From Desulfobacter hydrogenophilus (GTDB lineage Bacteria; Desulfobacterota; Desulfobacteria; Desulfobacterales; Desulfobacteraceae), in assembly GCF_004319545.1 (NCBI RefSeq), contig NZ_CP036313.1:1986501-2050500 (forward strand): DNA of 64,000 nucleotides, read 5' to 3'. This document shows positions 51,004-60,279 of this stretch, one piece after another. The notes beneath the pieces were generated by a model. The model was not told where the DNA came from, searched no databases, and saw only the letters and a program-made list of their open reading frames with translations. Position 1 is the first letter of the stretch. The number at the start of each line of letters is the position of its first letter. A program made the position numbers and the translations under genes.

Positions 51004-51336
51004 ATGAAAAAAGACAAAAAGTCCCATCAAGACAAGATAAAATTACAGGAAGATTCGGCGGATCTTGACAATTGTACCATGGCGCCCGAATCCGCCGAGC
51101 ATGCCAGGCCCAACGAACCCCCAGGAGAACCTTGTGACGACGGCAGGGCGGGGGGCATAGTAACCGATACATCCACAAAGGAGGTGAGTGAGATGACAGA
51201 TAAAAAACAATGCGAAGACGTTGTCAAAGAAAGAGAAGAAGAACGGCAGCATACCATGGACAAGATGTCCATAGACACGTCTGAGGCGCATACTTACGAT
51301 AAAAATCAGGATGATGATTCAGAGAAATGTTCATAG
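51004..51336 (+). CDS. Small acidic, disordered-looking hypothetical protein
   Basis: This 110-residue protein has only charged and polar residues: KKDKKSHQDKIKLQEDSAD, then VVKEREEERQHTMDKM, then DKNQDDDSEKCS. A GAGGTG site precedes its ATG. There are no hydrophobic segments and low sequence complexity, so it is likely unstructured. Similarly built proteins appear in stress- or desiccation-linked loci. Together with the proline-rich and PRC-barrel genes it may form a small operon. Confidence 0.5.
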   Translation: MKKDKKSHQDKIKLQEDSADLDNCTMAPESAEHARPNEPPGEPCDDGRAGGIVTDTSTKEVSEMTDKKQCEDVVKEREEERQHTMDKMSIDTSEAHTYDKNQDDDSEKCS

Positions 51337-51386
51337 AATATAGATGATACGACAGCCGGGAGACGTTCATCCCGGCTGTCATTTTT

Positions 51387-51479
51387 TATATGAAAGTTCC
51401 AATAAGTTACTGAATTACTTTCATGCTTTGTTGTGGGTTGAACCTCGGTATTGATAGACCAAGTCAGCCCATGGCTGTT
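51387..51479 (+). repeat. ~95-bp dispersed repeat, copy 3
   Basis: TATATGAAAGTTCCAATAAG to CAGCCCATGGCTG. Arranged head-to-tail with copy 4 and directly upstream of the 51594 gene. Confidence 0.78.
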
Positions 51480-51575
51480 TATATGAAAGTTTCAATAAGT
51501 TACCGAATTATTTTCATGTTTCGTTGTGGGATGAGCCTGGGTGTCGATAGACCAGGTCAACCCATGGCTGATATA
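51480..51575 (+). repeat. ~95-bp dispersed repeat, copy 4
   Basis: Second unit of the tandem pair. It ends CCCATGGCTGATATA about 18 bases before the hydratase gene start, so it must be part of that gene's leader or promoter. Confidence 0.78.
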
Positions 51576-51593
51576 AGGAAGGATTCAGGATTA

Positions 51594-52637
51594 ATGGAAA
51601 GCCAACGCGTTATAACCAGCCGGAACAGTCAAATGTTGAGCATTACACTTAACCGACCCAATGTTATCAACAGCCTGGATGTTGAAATGATACGCCTGAT
51701 ACAGGAATGCCTGGATGAGGCTGAATCATCACCATCGGTCCGTCTTGTTTTAATTAACGGAACAGGCGACAAAGGATTTTGTGCGGGTGGAGATGTAGAG
51801 GCTATCTATAATGCAGTAAAACAGGGTGACCCGGACAGGGGAATGGTCTTTTTCAGGGAGGAGTATGATTTGGACCTTCGCATCTTCAAGTTCCCCAAAC
51901 CCGTCATTGTGCTTGCCCACGGTATCACCATGGGCGGTGGATTAGGGCTTGCGGCCGGGGCCGATATGGTTGTTTCAACTGAAAAAACCGTTATGGCCAT
52001 GCCTGAAACCCGCATCGGTTTTTTTCCTGATGTCGGGGCAACAGGGTGGCTGTTCAGCAAATGCCCTGCAGGATATCCTGAATTTATAGGGCTTACAGGA
52101 TATCGGCTTAAAGGTCCGGAATGCCGGCGTCTTGGCCTGGCTTCCCATATGGTGATAGATGATATGCGGCTTGAATTTATCAAAGATCTTGAACAGCTGT
52201 CGGAAAAACTTCCTGATGATAGATCAAAGGCTGTTCAGGTATTATCCTCAGCGTTTAAGTCGTTAAGAGACAATAAATACATTTCCAACCTTGAAATGGA
52301 TGAATGGGTACGCACATGTTTTGCCGGTAAACGTTCCGTAAATGAGATCCTGTCCCTGTTGTCTGAATGCAGTCAGCATAAGGAGCTGAGTCAAGCCTCG
52401 TTAACAAAGCTTTCTGAAAAATCTCCAACATCGCTTGCACTGACACTCAGCCTGCTGCGCAGTAATGAAAAAAGAGCAATGGAAGATGTGTACCGTAAGG
52501 ATTTAAAAGCCGTACGGTTTATGATAACCCATCCGGACTATGCCGAAGGCGTACGGGCACAGCTTGTGGATAAAGATAAAAACCCGGTGTGGCAGCCGGG
52601 CACAATTGATGAGACAAGCCTGCCGGGTTTTCTTTAA
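51594..52637 (+). CDS. Enoyl-CoA hydratase/3-hydroxyisobutyryl-CoA hydrolase family protein
   Basis: This 347-residue crotonase-fold protein has the CoA and oxyanion-hole motifs KGFCAGGDV and HGITMGGGLGLAAGAD, then MAMPETRIGFFPDVG with the acidic residues typical of 3-hydroxyisobutyryl-CoA hydrolases (the longer crotonase subgroup). It would act in valine or branched-chain acyl-CoA breakdown, in the cytoplasm. I start at the ATG at 51594; the frame upstream only reads through two repeat copies (LGIDRPSQPMAVYMK-like). No other acyl-CoA gene is adjacent. Confidence 0.85.
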   Translation: MESQRVITSRNSQMLSITLNRPNVINSLDVEMIRLIQECLDEAESSPSVRLVLINGTGDKGFCAGGDVEAIYNAVKQGDPDRGMVFFREEYDLDLRIFKFPKPVIVLAHGITMGGGLGLAAGADMVVSTEKTVMAMPETRIGFFPDVGATGWLFSKCPAGYPEFIGLTGYRLKGPECRRLGLASHMVIDDMRLEFIKDLEQLSEKLPDDRSKAVQVLSSAFKSLRDNKYISNLEMDEWVRTCFAGKRSVNEILSLLSECSQHKELSQASLTKLSEKSPTSLALTLSLLRSNEKRAMEDVYRKDLKAVRFMITHPDYAEGVRAQLVDKDKNPVWQPGTIDETSLPGFL

Positions 52638-52677
52638 ACCGGAAACAACGGGTAACAAAGCAAAGACATATTTTACC

Positions 52678-52703
52678 GCCCAATTTATTTAATCTGCGGT
52701 CCT
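52678..52703 (+). mobile_element. MITE-like element end fragment (copy E)
   Basis: Only the right 26 bases of the element are left (GCCCAA, then TTTATTTAATCTGCGGTCCT). The rest of the element is gone. It lies between the hydratase and cvfB genes. Confidence 0.7.
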
Positions 52704-52722
52704 TAGCGGACGGGCGATGAAT

Positions 52723-53640
52723 TCATTTTAATAGACCAATCCCGTTGTCTTTTAATTCGATCAATCTTTTTTTATATAGATTGCCCACAGCCCTTTTGAA
52801 TTCTTTTTTGCTCATGGAAAAGTTTTTTTGGATTTTTTCAGGAGAGCTTTTATCATGGCAGGGGATAAATCCCCCGGATTTATTTAATCGGTATAAAATG
52901 ACTTCGGCAGATTTGGGAACCGATGAGTACCCGGGCTTTTTCATGCTCAGGTCAATTTTTCCATCTTCACGGATCCGCATGATATACCCTTTGCATGTAT
53001 TCCCAATAAATAACTTTTGATAGGTTTCATTCAAGCACATCATCCCATAGTATCGATTATCAACCACGGCCATTATTCCAATGGTCGTAATCGTGTGAAC
53101 AATCAAGTCAACCTGCTGTCCGACTTTCAGATGCTCGGTGTTCTTATCACAGTTGGCAGAAATTTTTGTGGTACCATAAACCCGGTGTGTTCTGTCATCC
53201 CGGCAAATTTTGACTAAATATTTTTTCCCCGGCGCCATCCTGTCCTGCTGTTCATTTTTGGGTACCAGCAAATCCTTTTCCAGGCCCCAATCCATAAAGG
53301 TGCCAAAAGGGGCAACATCTTTTGCGATTAAAAAAACAAAGTCACCTACCACGCCTGCAGGTTTTAACGTGGTTGCCACCAGACGGTCTTCAGAATCAGT
53401 GTACACGAATACATCGAGAGAATCGCCGATTGACAGCTTCTCCGGCACATATTTATTGGGCAGGAGAACCCGGTCATCCCCAGAGTTTAAATACACACCA
53501 AAATCTGATTTGGTTTGAACTCCCAACCGATTATATTGTCCAACTTTAATACTGGTCTCAAATTCTGATTTATTGGGTTTGGCTGCCTGCTTTTTTGAAT
53601 GCTTCCATGCATTTTTAAAGTTTGGTTTTTTACCTGACAT
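52723..53640 (-). CDS. cvfB: S1 RNA-binding regulator CvfB
   Basis: This 305-residue protein starts at the ATG at 53640 (GAGG upstream). It has several S1-like OB domains: GQYNRLGVQTKSDFGVYLN, then DVAPFGTFMDWGLEKDLLVP and GIMAVVDNRYYGMM. A winged-helix end (MSKKEFKRAVGNLYKKRLIE) completes the CvfB layout. In firmicutes it tunes virulence and stress gene expression through RNA; here the role is unknown. It is a single gene, and a deleted second copy lies before yehS at 49229. Confidence 0.9.
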   Translation of the reverse strand: MSGKKPNFKNAWKHSKKQAAKPNKSEFETSIKVGQYNRLGVQTKSDFGVYLNSGDDRVLLPNKYVPEKLSIGDSLDVFVYTDSEDRLVATTLKPAGVVGDFVFLIAKDVAPFGTFMDWGLEKDLLVPKNEQQDRMAPGKKYLVKICRDDRTHRVYGTTKISANCDKNTEHLKVGQQVDLIVHTITTIGIMAVVDNRYYGMMCLNETYQKLFIGNTCKGYIMRIREDGKIDLSMKKPGYSSVPKSAEVILYRLNKSGGFIPCHDKSSPEKIQKNFSMSKKEFKRAVGNLYKKRLIELKDNGIGLLK

Positions 53641-53829
53641 TACGGATTCCTCATTGTGAACGTTAGCCGGTATCCTATCATACAAATTACGTTCTTGATA
53701 CATGATGGGTTGACGGTTGAAAAATGGGATTGAAATAGAATAGAGTGATCAAATGACCATAACTTGGACTAATTATACGTCTAAGACAGATTGATCTGGG
53801 GAAAACCAATACCTTCGAATCCCGCCGGA

Positions 53830-55836
53830 TCAGTTTTGGGGTCCCCGAAAACCAGCCTTGGGAAAAAGCCGGACAATAATCCCGATAAGAACCAGGGTCA
53901 CAACGCCTAAAACTGCATACAGGCCGATCCCTTTTCCCTGGAACAGTCGTTCCAGCAACTGATCCCATTTTGAGGCTTTAACGACATCGGCTGCAGCCAT
54001 TTCAATATTTTCAGGCAAAGAAGCCATCAACCGGTCCTGGATCAGGGTCAGGTCGTAACTGGGCCGGCCCGCAGCCTCATTTCCCCCAAAAAGAAAATAA
54101 TTTCCGGGTTCATAGGCCAGAAAACAGATTGAAGGGGCCATGAAACCGGCTTCAATTTTTGAGATCTCAATGGGCTGATTGTCGCCATGGTCTATACTAA
54201 TTTTAAACCGCCGGGCATTCATAAATCGTCCTGGGGAATCGATTTCGAGCTGGGCTGCCCCTTGTTCAGCATGGGACCAATTCCGAGTCATAACCTTTTC
54301 CCAGCCGCTTCTTCCTGATTTTTCCCTGTAGCACCGGACGGTTCTTGAAAAAATACCCGAACCGGTTAACACCAGAGTCTGCCAGGCCTCAGACGTTACC
54401 GGCAAAGACACTTCCCAGGATGTTGTATTTTCCTCTCGGTTGTATTCAGTCTGGGCCGCAAGTTCATGGCATCTGTAAGTCTGTCGGCCCCAGAAAAAGG
54501 GTATCTGCTTGTTGTCCTTGACAAGCCGGACATACTGCCCTGCCTTGTCAAGGCTTGTTTCCAGATTAAAAATAAGCCTGTAATAACCGATTTTATCCAG
54601 CGTCACCGGGCTTTTCCAACGATAGCCGTCATTCTCATCAAACGGCCCGCCTTTGATCTTAAATTTTTCAAGCAAAGATTGCGAATTATACCAGATCTTA
54701 ACCTCAGGGGAGCTAAAATCAAGGTGACGAACCTGTGCCCTACCGGAAATGTCTGCAAGCTGCTTGAGCTTTGTATGACGGCCCGTTCCGGCCAACGCTG
54801 TATAACGTCCCGGCATATCAGCTGAAAAAAGTATTTTAGGTTGCTGTGACACCACAACGGCCTGTTCAATGGGGCCAAGGAAGCCTGAGTCCGACCTTAA
54901 TCTGAGCATAAGGCCGTTCGTGTTCCATACCCTGTTGATCTCCATTGTAATCAGACGCCCGTCTCCTGCTACGCCGGAAACGCGCCCGGACTGTTCCGGG
55001 ATAAACTCAACTCTGTTGTTCCGGATCTGTTCCCGCCCCAACTCCCAGGTCCCCTGGAATGGGCGCTTTGTTATGATTCGGATCTGTTTGATTCTGATCC
55101 CTTTTCCCGGCAGAATCATTTTTAACTCTGTGACATCATCGGCCTTGCTGATCTGCAAGTGGTCGGTCATAACAATTTGTATGTCAGCATATTTTTCATC
55201 TTTTCCCCGGTGCAGTGCGGTGACACGCCGGATGGGAACAATTTTTTGTTTGTTCGCCTTGTCAAACCCAGTAAATATCAACCGGATTTTTTTATAAATC
55301 CCTTGGGTTATCTCAATGGATGCGTTGGTCGCCCCCGTTGTTCGGTATATGGCCTGGTTTTTTGCAATGGTTTCCCAGCCGGCATCTGTTTGTACCGCCA
55401 CATCCACCCGGCCCAGATAGTTGTGGTCACCCATCTCAATGCGGATTTCATTGACTATGGTTTCAGGCAGATCCGCATCCCAGACAAACCCGCCTTCCTG
55501 ATTGAGCCGGATGTTGGCCGGTTTCAATATAAACTGCCTTGAACCGGATTTGTTTTTCATAAACAGTTCAAAGGCCCGGGGATTTTTGTCCGGTCCATTC
55601 AGGACCAGGTCATATGATCCGTTATCGTTGCCCATCAACAGTTCTGCAGGCAAAATCGCCTGGGTGAGCCCTGTGCCGTTAACATCAATTGACGCCTTGG
55701 CCTGCCAGGGTTCAGCGGCGCAGTGCGCAACAACTGTAAAAAAGGCTAAAAAGCCAATCAAGGCCACGGCAAGGGCTTTAGCCGGAAAAATTAAAGCGTC
55801 AAGGGATAAGAACTTGAATTTGGCTGTTTTTATCAT
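53830..55836 (-). CDS. DUF3999 family exported membrane-anchored protein
   Basis: This 668-residue protein has an N-terminal hydrophobic helix (FPAKALAVALIGFLAFFTVV), a large periplasmic beta-rich part, and a C-terminal membrane helix (GLYAVLGVVTLVLIGIIVRL) with a basic tail. DUF3999 proteins nearly always follow a DUF2339 gene, as here: its ATG overlaps the DUF2339 stop by 4 bases. No enzyme motif is recognised; several carbohydrate-binding-like beta modules may be present. It probably forms an envelope complex with its partner. Confidence 0.85.
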   Translation of the reverse strand: MIKTAKFKFLSLDALIFPAKALAVALIGFLAFFTVVAHCAAEPWQAKASIDVNGTGLTQAILPAELLMGNDNGSYDLVLNGPDKNPRAFELFMKNKSGSRQFILKPANIRLNQEGGFVWDADLPETIVNEIRIEMGDHNYLGRVDVAVQTDAGWETIAKNQAIYRTTGATNASIEITQGIYKKIRLIFTGFDKANKQKIVPIRRVTALHRGKDEKYADIQIVMTDHLQISKADDVTELKMILPGKGIRIKQIRIITKRPFQGTWELGREQIRNNRVEFIPEQSGRVSGVAGDGRLITMEINRVWNTNGLMLRLRSDSGFLGPIEQAVVVSQQPKILFSADMPGRYTALAGTGRHTKLKQLADISGRAQVRHLDFSSPEVKIWYNSQSLLEKFKIKGGPFDENDGYRWKSPVTLDKIGYYRLIFNLETSLDKAGQYVRLVKDNKQIPFFWGRQTYRCHELAAQTEYNREENTTSWEVSLPVTSEAWQTLVLTGSGIFSRTVRCYREKSGRSGWEKVMTRNWSHAEQGAAQLEIDSPGRFMNARRFKISIDHGDNQPIEISKIEAGFMAPSICFLAYEPGNYFLFGGNEAAGRPSYDLTLIQDRLMASLPENIEMAAADVVKASKWDQLLERLFQGKGIGLYAVLGVVTLVLIGIIVRLFPKAGFRGPQN

Positions 55837-58800
55837 TGGCTGTTGTTTTGCTTTCGTTTTTGGGGTTCATCTGAAATAAACTTCTGGTAAAGGTAGGCAA
55901 CAAAAAATAATCCAAGGGAAAGGATGCTGAACGAGGCAATTTTATATCCCATGTCCAGCTTTGCCGTATCTGCGATAAATACCTTGACCACGGTAATGCA
56001 TATCAGCCCTGTGGCCACCCACCGACACAGCGGCAGGGAAAACCGGATGCCTGTCACAAGCAGTGCAATAGCAAACACCATCCATCCAATGCTGTAAGCA
56101 AGCAACTTCATATAGTTTCCCGAGGCAAGCAGGGAAAAGGTTTCCCCCGGGTGTCCAAGGCAGGCCGCAATTTCAATATTCATCACGGCAAAGGCGGTTG
56201 CGGCCAGGGCCACTCCCATAAACTGCCGTGCCGATACCCGGCTGACCGGCCATCTTTGTTTGGGATTTTTATACAGCACAAAGACCAGCAGGGCCAGCAA
56301 AATGGCATACATCAATGTGGGGACATTTACCAGGGGCATCATTGCGGTAAACTGCCGGCCAAATCGGAAAGGGAACCCAAGCGATCTGACAAGGGCCACC
56401 GTGATCAGCACAAGCCCTGCCATGCGAAAGGGGGTGTCCAGGCCCTTTTTCCATAAAAGAAGTCCAAGCCCGAAACCGGCAAATCCGAGGGTGGACACAA
56501 TTTCCTGGTTCAGGGTAAACGCAAAGAATAGGGTAAAGGCTTGCCCGGCCTGGAAAATCGTTCCCGATGCCAGCTGAAAGGCCATGAACAGCGCGGTGAT
56601 GAAACCTGCCAGGATCACTTTTTTCGCAACATCGTCAAATGTGGCACCGGCGTTAACAGAACAGGAAAAATAAAGGATCACTGAAAGCAGAATAAAGGCC
56701 AAGAGGCCAAGGTTGGAAAACGGCGCCATCTGGGCCACACTGCTGCCCAGAAGAAACGGCAGACTAAGCAACCAGCACGCCCCTGCCGCCAGCAGCCCCA
56801 ATCCGGACAGACGCATGGCAATGGGGAACCGGGCCATCCGCCACAACATGGCCCCGGCCCCGGCCCAGGACAGGCAATAAACCGCAGCCTGGATAAAATC
56901 AGCGCCGGGCATTACCCGGAATTTTTGGTCCGGTCCTGCAAAAATATCGGCAATGATCAGGTTCATCAGGTAAAAGCCTGAACCTATGGATAGCCAACGG
57001 AAAAAATCCGGTGCATCCATCCGCCACACTTTTTGGTCGCCACCTTTTGCAAACCGTACACCTGCTCCAAGGGCTGCCACAGCCAGTGCCAGGGCAAATA
57101 TGGCAGGATTTAAAACCGGCAGATTTTCCAGACCTTTTAATTGGGGCAATGAGATTAGCAGCCATAAAAGCCCTGCAGGCGCCATGATCACGGCGGTTTT
57201 AGGCAGGCCCGGGTGAACGATCCGGGTATTAAGCCACAACAATGCCGTGGCCTCCAGCACCAGGGCAAGGCCGATCCAGCCGTGGCTTAATACCAGCACC
57301 GGAAGCACAGACACATAAAATAATAACGCGCCGCCGTGGAATGCCAAAATGGAATTCCTATGGGCTTTTTCAGGCAGTTGCCGCAAAAGCCTTGCCACAG
57401 GCCATAATTTGGCCGCAATCATCAACATGGGGCACCAGTCTGCCCAAGGGGTATAAAAGGCATGTTTGACCGAATAAAAGAAAAATATCGCCTGCAGCAC
57501 CTCGTAGACCGCCCATATGTTCCACAGATGTTTCCAGTGCTCAATTTGTTTAAAAAACTGCCACGGGGCCACCAGAGCCGCGACAAAAAGAGACCCGGAC
57601 CACCAGACCCCAGCCAGAATAACGGTTTCCGGCTGGCTGGTATTCAACACCCAGGTGGCCTGGGCTGCGGCGGCCCCCATCAGGGCAACAACTGCCACAG
57701 GCTGGAATTGGGTCCGGCGGGCAAAGAAAACGGCTATAATAAGAAAGCAGGCCAGAGTGGCCATGCCCATGTGTGGGAAATGGGGATGGCTTACAAAAAA
57801 AGAAAAACCGATCAGGATAAAAACACCTGCCACGGGTGCGGCACTGAGCCACTTTTCAGGTATCATGGCACCGGACGTTTCCCGGGGTGCCATTTTGATG
57901 GCGGCAAGGATACGGGGAAGCTGTACTGCCATTACAAGAATCCCTGCCAACAGTATAGACCCGGCTCCCAGGATAAAGATAAAAAATGCGGCCCCCATGG
58001 CATCCGCCGGAATATGGATCATCCAGAAAATTGCGCCGACAACAAATATGGCCAACAGCAAAAATACCTGAATAACGGCCCGGAAAATCAGGCTCACAAA
58101 AAGGCCCAGCATCTGGATTCCCAGCATCATGGGCCAGAAGTAAAAGGCACACATGGGATTTAAAATAAGCCCGGTAAGGCACATCAGTGCCAGGGCCACC
58201 GGGAACACCTTGAACCATTGAAGCACCGGACCGGTTTTTCCAAACTTCATAACAAGCGCCACAGGGCCTAAACACCCGGCCGCACCATACACAAGTATCA
58301 GCACATAGCTAAAGGAAAAATCGGTTGCATCAAACCGGGTGACAACCCATATCACTGCGGCAATAAAAGTGATGCAGGAAAAAGGGATGAATGCTTTGAT
58401 CCAGCCTTTGTTTTTTGTGGCAAGCACGATGGCGCAGATCATGGCAATGGTCAGCAGCATCAACGGATGCCAGCCTGGTTTTTCCATAGTTAAAAGCAGG
58501 ACCATGGCAACCGATGACAGGTACAGAACACACCCGCTCCAGAAGACGGGTTTTCGTTCCACCGGATTCAAGCCCTGGTGCCGGAGAAAAACGGTAAAAA
58601 GGATCAGATTGGCAGCCCAGATCCCTGCAATGGTAGAGCCGCTTGTCTGGGTGAACAAATTAAGAACCGCCAGGCCCAGCGTTACCAGGGTGCCGGTGGT
58701 ACCTGTCAGTAACAGGGCTGTGGAATTTAACTTTTCAGACACCAGATACAATGCAATATTAACCACTGCCAGATAGATAAAAAGACCTGTCAGGTTTCCG

Positions 58801-59705
58801 GACCCGGTATTGATCATCAGCGGTGTGACATAGGCCCCAATGGCACCCAGGACCGAAACCGTGAGCCCTTTTTGATACACCGCCAGCACAAATGCGGCCG
58901 CGGACACCAGGGCAAGCATGGCAAATCCAGCCATGACCGGCAGGTAATCGTAATAAAGCGTTGCCGTAAATATAACAATATACAACACGCCAATCCCCGT
59001 GGCTGTCAGGGAATGCCGGAAAATTTTCAGGCGCACCTCTTTAAATTTTTCCGATGCCAGAATCAGCCCGGCACCCAGGAGTGCCCCGAACGCCAACCGT
59101 GCTGCCGGCGGAATCCAGTTTTTTTCAATGGAATGTTTGAACAGCAATCCAATACAGATAAAAGCGGCCACACCCCCCACCCATGCAAAGAGCCTGGCTC
59201 CTGTAAAAAGCTCCCAGTTGATATTGAGCCGGCTGATCCTTTGCCCCAGGGAAACACCAGGATATTTGGAAACTGAACGATTGCTTTCCGGGGCTTTTAA
59301 AGCAGCAGGGGGGATATACGGCACAGCTTTTTTATCCGGTTTCGCTGATGGTTGCTTGACACTTTGCGCTTTGGATGGCAACGGATCAGTTTTAATACCC
59401 CCTTGAACAGGGCTAAAATCATAATCCGGCCTCGGCCAAGGTTCAGAAATGTCTGATGCCCCACCAGGGGGCACAATCGTCTCTTTGGTTTCCACGGTGA
59501 GTTCAACAGTCGTGTCATCCGGGGCGGCAGTATCCCGGGATGCTGTGCTTTTTTCAGCTTTTAAGGTTTGAACCGTATTGTTCAGCCGGTCAAATTTATC
59601 CTCAAGCCCCCTCAATTTTTTCTCAAGTTCGCGGTTTGACTGTTTCAGATTTGATAGTTGAACACCAACGGTGACAACGACCAGAAATAAGAAAAGAAAA
59701 TACAT
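55833..59705 (-). CDS. DUF2339 family polytopic membrane protein
   Basis: This 1290-residue protein has a short N-terminal helix and coiled coil (ESNLKQSNRELEKKLRGLED-like, residues about 20-50), a Pro/Lys-rich linker to about residue 150, and then some 25-30 hydrophobic segments to the C-terminus. DUF2339 has no known function; the pattern suggests a large envelope channel or scaffold. It pairs with DUF3999 downstream. A weak ribosome site precedes the ATG. The gene is GC-richer than its neighbours in places. Confidence 0.85.
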   Translation of the reverse strand: MYFLFLFLVVVTVGVQLSNLKQSNRELEKKLRGLEDKFDRLNNTVQTLKAEKSTASRDTAAPDDTTVELTVETKETIVPPGGASDISEPWPRPDYDFSPVQGGIKTDPLPSKAQSVKQPSAKPDKKAVPYIPPAALKAPESNRSVSKYPGVSLGQRISRLNINWELFTGARLFAWVGGVAAFICIGLLFKHSIEKNWIPPAARLAFGALLGAGLILASEKFKEVRLKIFRHSLTATGIGVLYIVIFTATLYYDYLPVMAGFAMLALVSAAAFVLAVYQKGLTVSVLGAIGAYVTPLMINTGSGNLTGLFIYLAVVNIALYLVSEKLNSTALLLTGTTGTLVTLGLAVLNLFTQTSGSTIAGIWAANLILFTVFLRHQGLNPVERKPVFWSGCVLYLSSVAMVLLLTMEKPGWHPLMLLTIAMICAIVLATKNKGWIKAFIPFSCITFIAAVIWVVTRFDATDFSFSYVLILVYGAAGCLGPVALVMKFGKTGPVLQWFKVFPVALALMCLTGLILNPMCAFYFWPMMLGIQMLGLFVSLIFRAVIQVFLLLAIFVVGAIFWMIHIPADAMGAAFFIFILGAGSILLAGILVMAVQLPRILAAIKMAPRETSGAMIPEKWLSAAPVAGVFILIGFSFFVSHPHFPHMGMATLACFLIIAVFFARRTQFQPVAVVALMGAAAAQATWVLNTSQPETVILAGVWWSGSLFVAALVAPWQFFKQIEHWKHLWNIWAVYEVLQAIFFFYSVKHAFYTPWADWCPMLMIAAKLWPVARLLRQLPEKAHRNSILAFHGGALLFYVSVLPVLVLSHGWIGLALVLEATALLWLNTRIVHPGLPKTAVIMAPAGLLWLLISLPQLKGLENLPVLNPAIFALALAVAALGAGVRFAKGGDQKVWRMDAPDFFRWLSIGSGFYLMNLIIADIFAGPDQKFRVMPGADFIQAAVYCLSWAGAGAMLWRMARFPIAMRLSGLGLLAAGACWLLSLPFLLGSSVAQMAPFSNLGLLAFILLSVILYFSCSVNAGATFDDVAKKVILAGFITALFMAFQLASGTIFQAGQAFTLFFAFTLNQEIVSTLGFAGFGLGLLLWKKGLDTPFRMAGLVLITVALVRSLGFPFRFGRQFTAMMPLVNVPTLMYAILLALLVFVLYKNPKQRWPVSRVSARQFMGVALAATAFAVMNIEIAACLGHPGETFSLLASGNYMKLLAYSIGWMVFAIALLVTGIRFSLPLCRWVATGLICITVVKVFIADTAKLDMGYKIASFSILSLGLFFVAYLYQKFISDEPQKRKQNNSQ

Positions 59706-59878
59706 AGCGATGTTAAAAACGCCCCCTTATGCTGTGCAAATGTGCTGCCTTTACTGTGAAAATTTCATTAATCATAAATAGTTATTATCATTATGGCAAG
59801 TCCTGGATCGTGTTCTCAGTATCAGATTTCTGACCATTCTTATTTAATTGTTACAGCACTCCTGCCGATACAATAACT

Positions 59879-60097
59879 ATGAAAAATTACGTCATCAAAG
59901 ATTGCAAAGAATGTCATCAACCACTTCGTATTCCGGCAGATATCGGGGGAATGCTCATGCGATGCCCTAATTGTGGGTACGAATTCCATACTGATTTTAA
60001 ACTCGTTCCGAAAATGAGGAAGAGTCCGGATGGTCAAGAATCGAATCAGGAAATGCCTGCCAAAAGGCCCCTGTCTACATTTAATATTACCGTGTAA
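59879..60097 (+). CDS. Small zinc-ribbon protein
   Basis: This 72-residue protein has CKECHQPLRIPADIGG and MRCPNCGYEFHT, a CxxC...CxxC zinc ribbon of the type found in small rubredoxin- or MJ0042-like proteins that bind nucleic acid. The C-terminal 30 residues are polar. It is divergent from the DUF2339 gene and is followed by a terminator. Confidence 0.75.
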   Translation: MKNYVIKDCKECHQPLRIPADIGGMLMRCPNCGYEFHTDFKLVPKMRKSPDGQESNQEMPAKRPLSTFNITV

Positions 60098-60155
60098 TCT
60101 TTTCAGCTAACTCAGTCAGCCTGATTGCAATTGTTTTAGGGGCTCGGAATAAAAT

Positions 60156-60192
60156 AAAAAGAACACGAATGTTTTTATTCGTGCTCTTTTTG
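60156..60192 (+). terminator. Rho-independent terminator
   Basis: AAAAAG..CACGAAT pairs with ATTCGTG..CTTTTT around GTTTTT, followed by T's on the plus strand. The arms end in A and T runs on both sides, so it can serve the zinc-ribbon gene and the convergent yitT gene. Confidence 0.85.
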
Positions 60193-60279
60193 TTGCAGGC
60201 TGGTCCGTACCTATTATTTCATTTAGGTATCAATGCTTGAGATAATAGGTATGGGGCAGGGGGGGAATTTTATCATCAA

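Noticed and set aside
51423-51593. 57-residue N-terminal extension of the hydratase-like protein
   Set aside because: It translates the two tandem repeat copies; the crotonase fold begins after the ATG at 51594.
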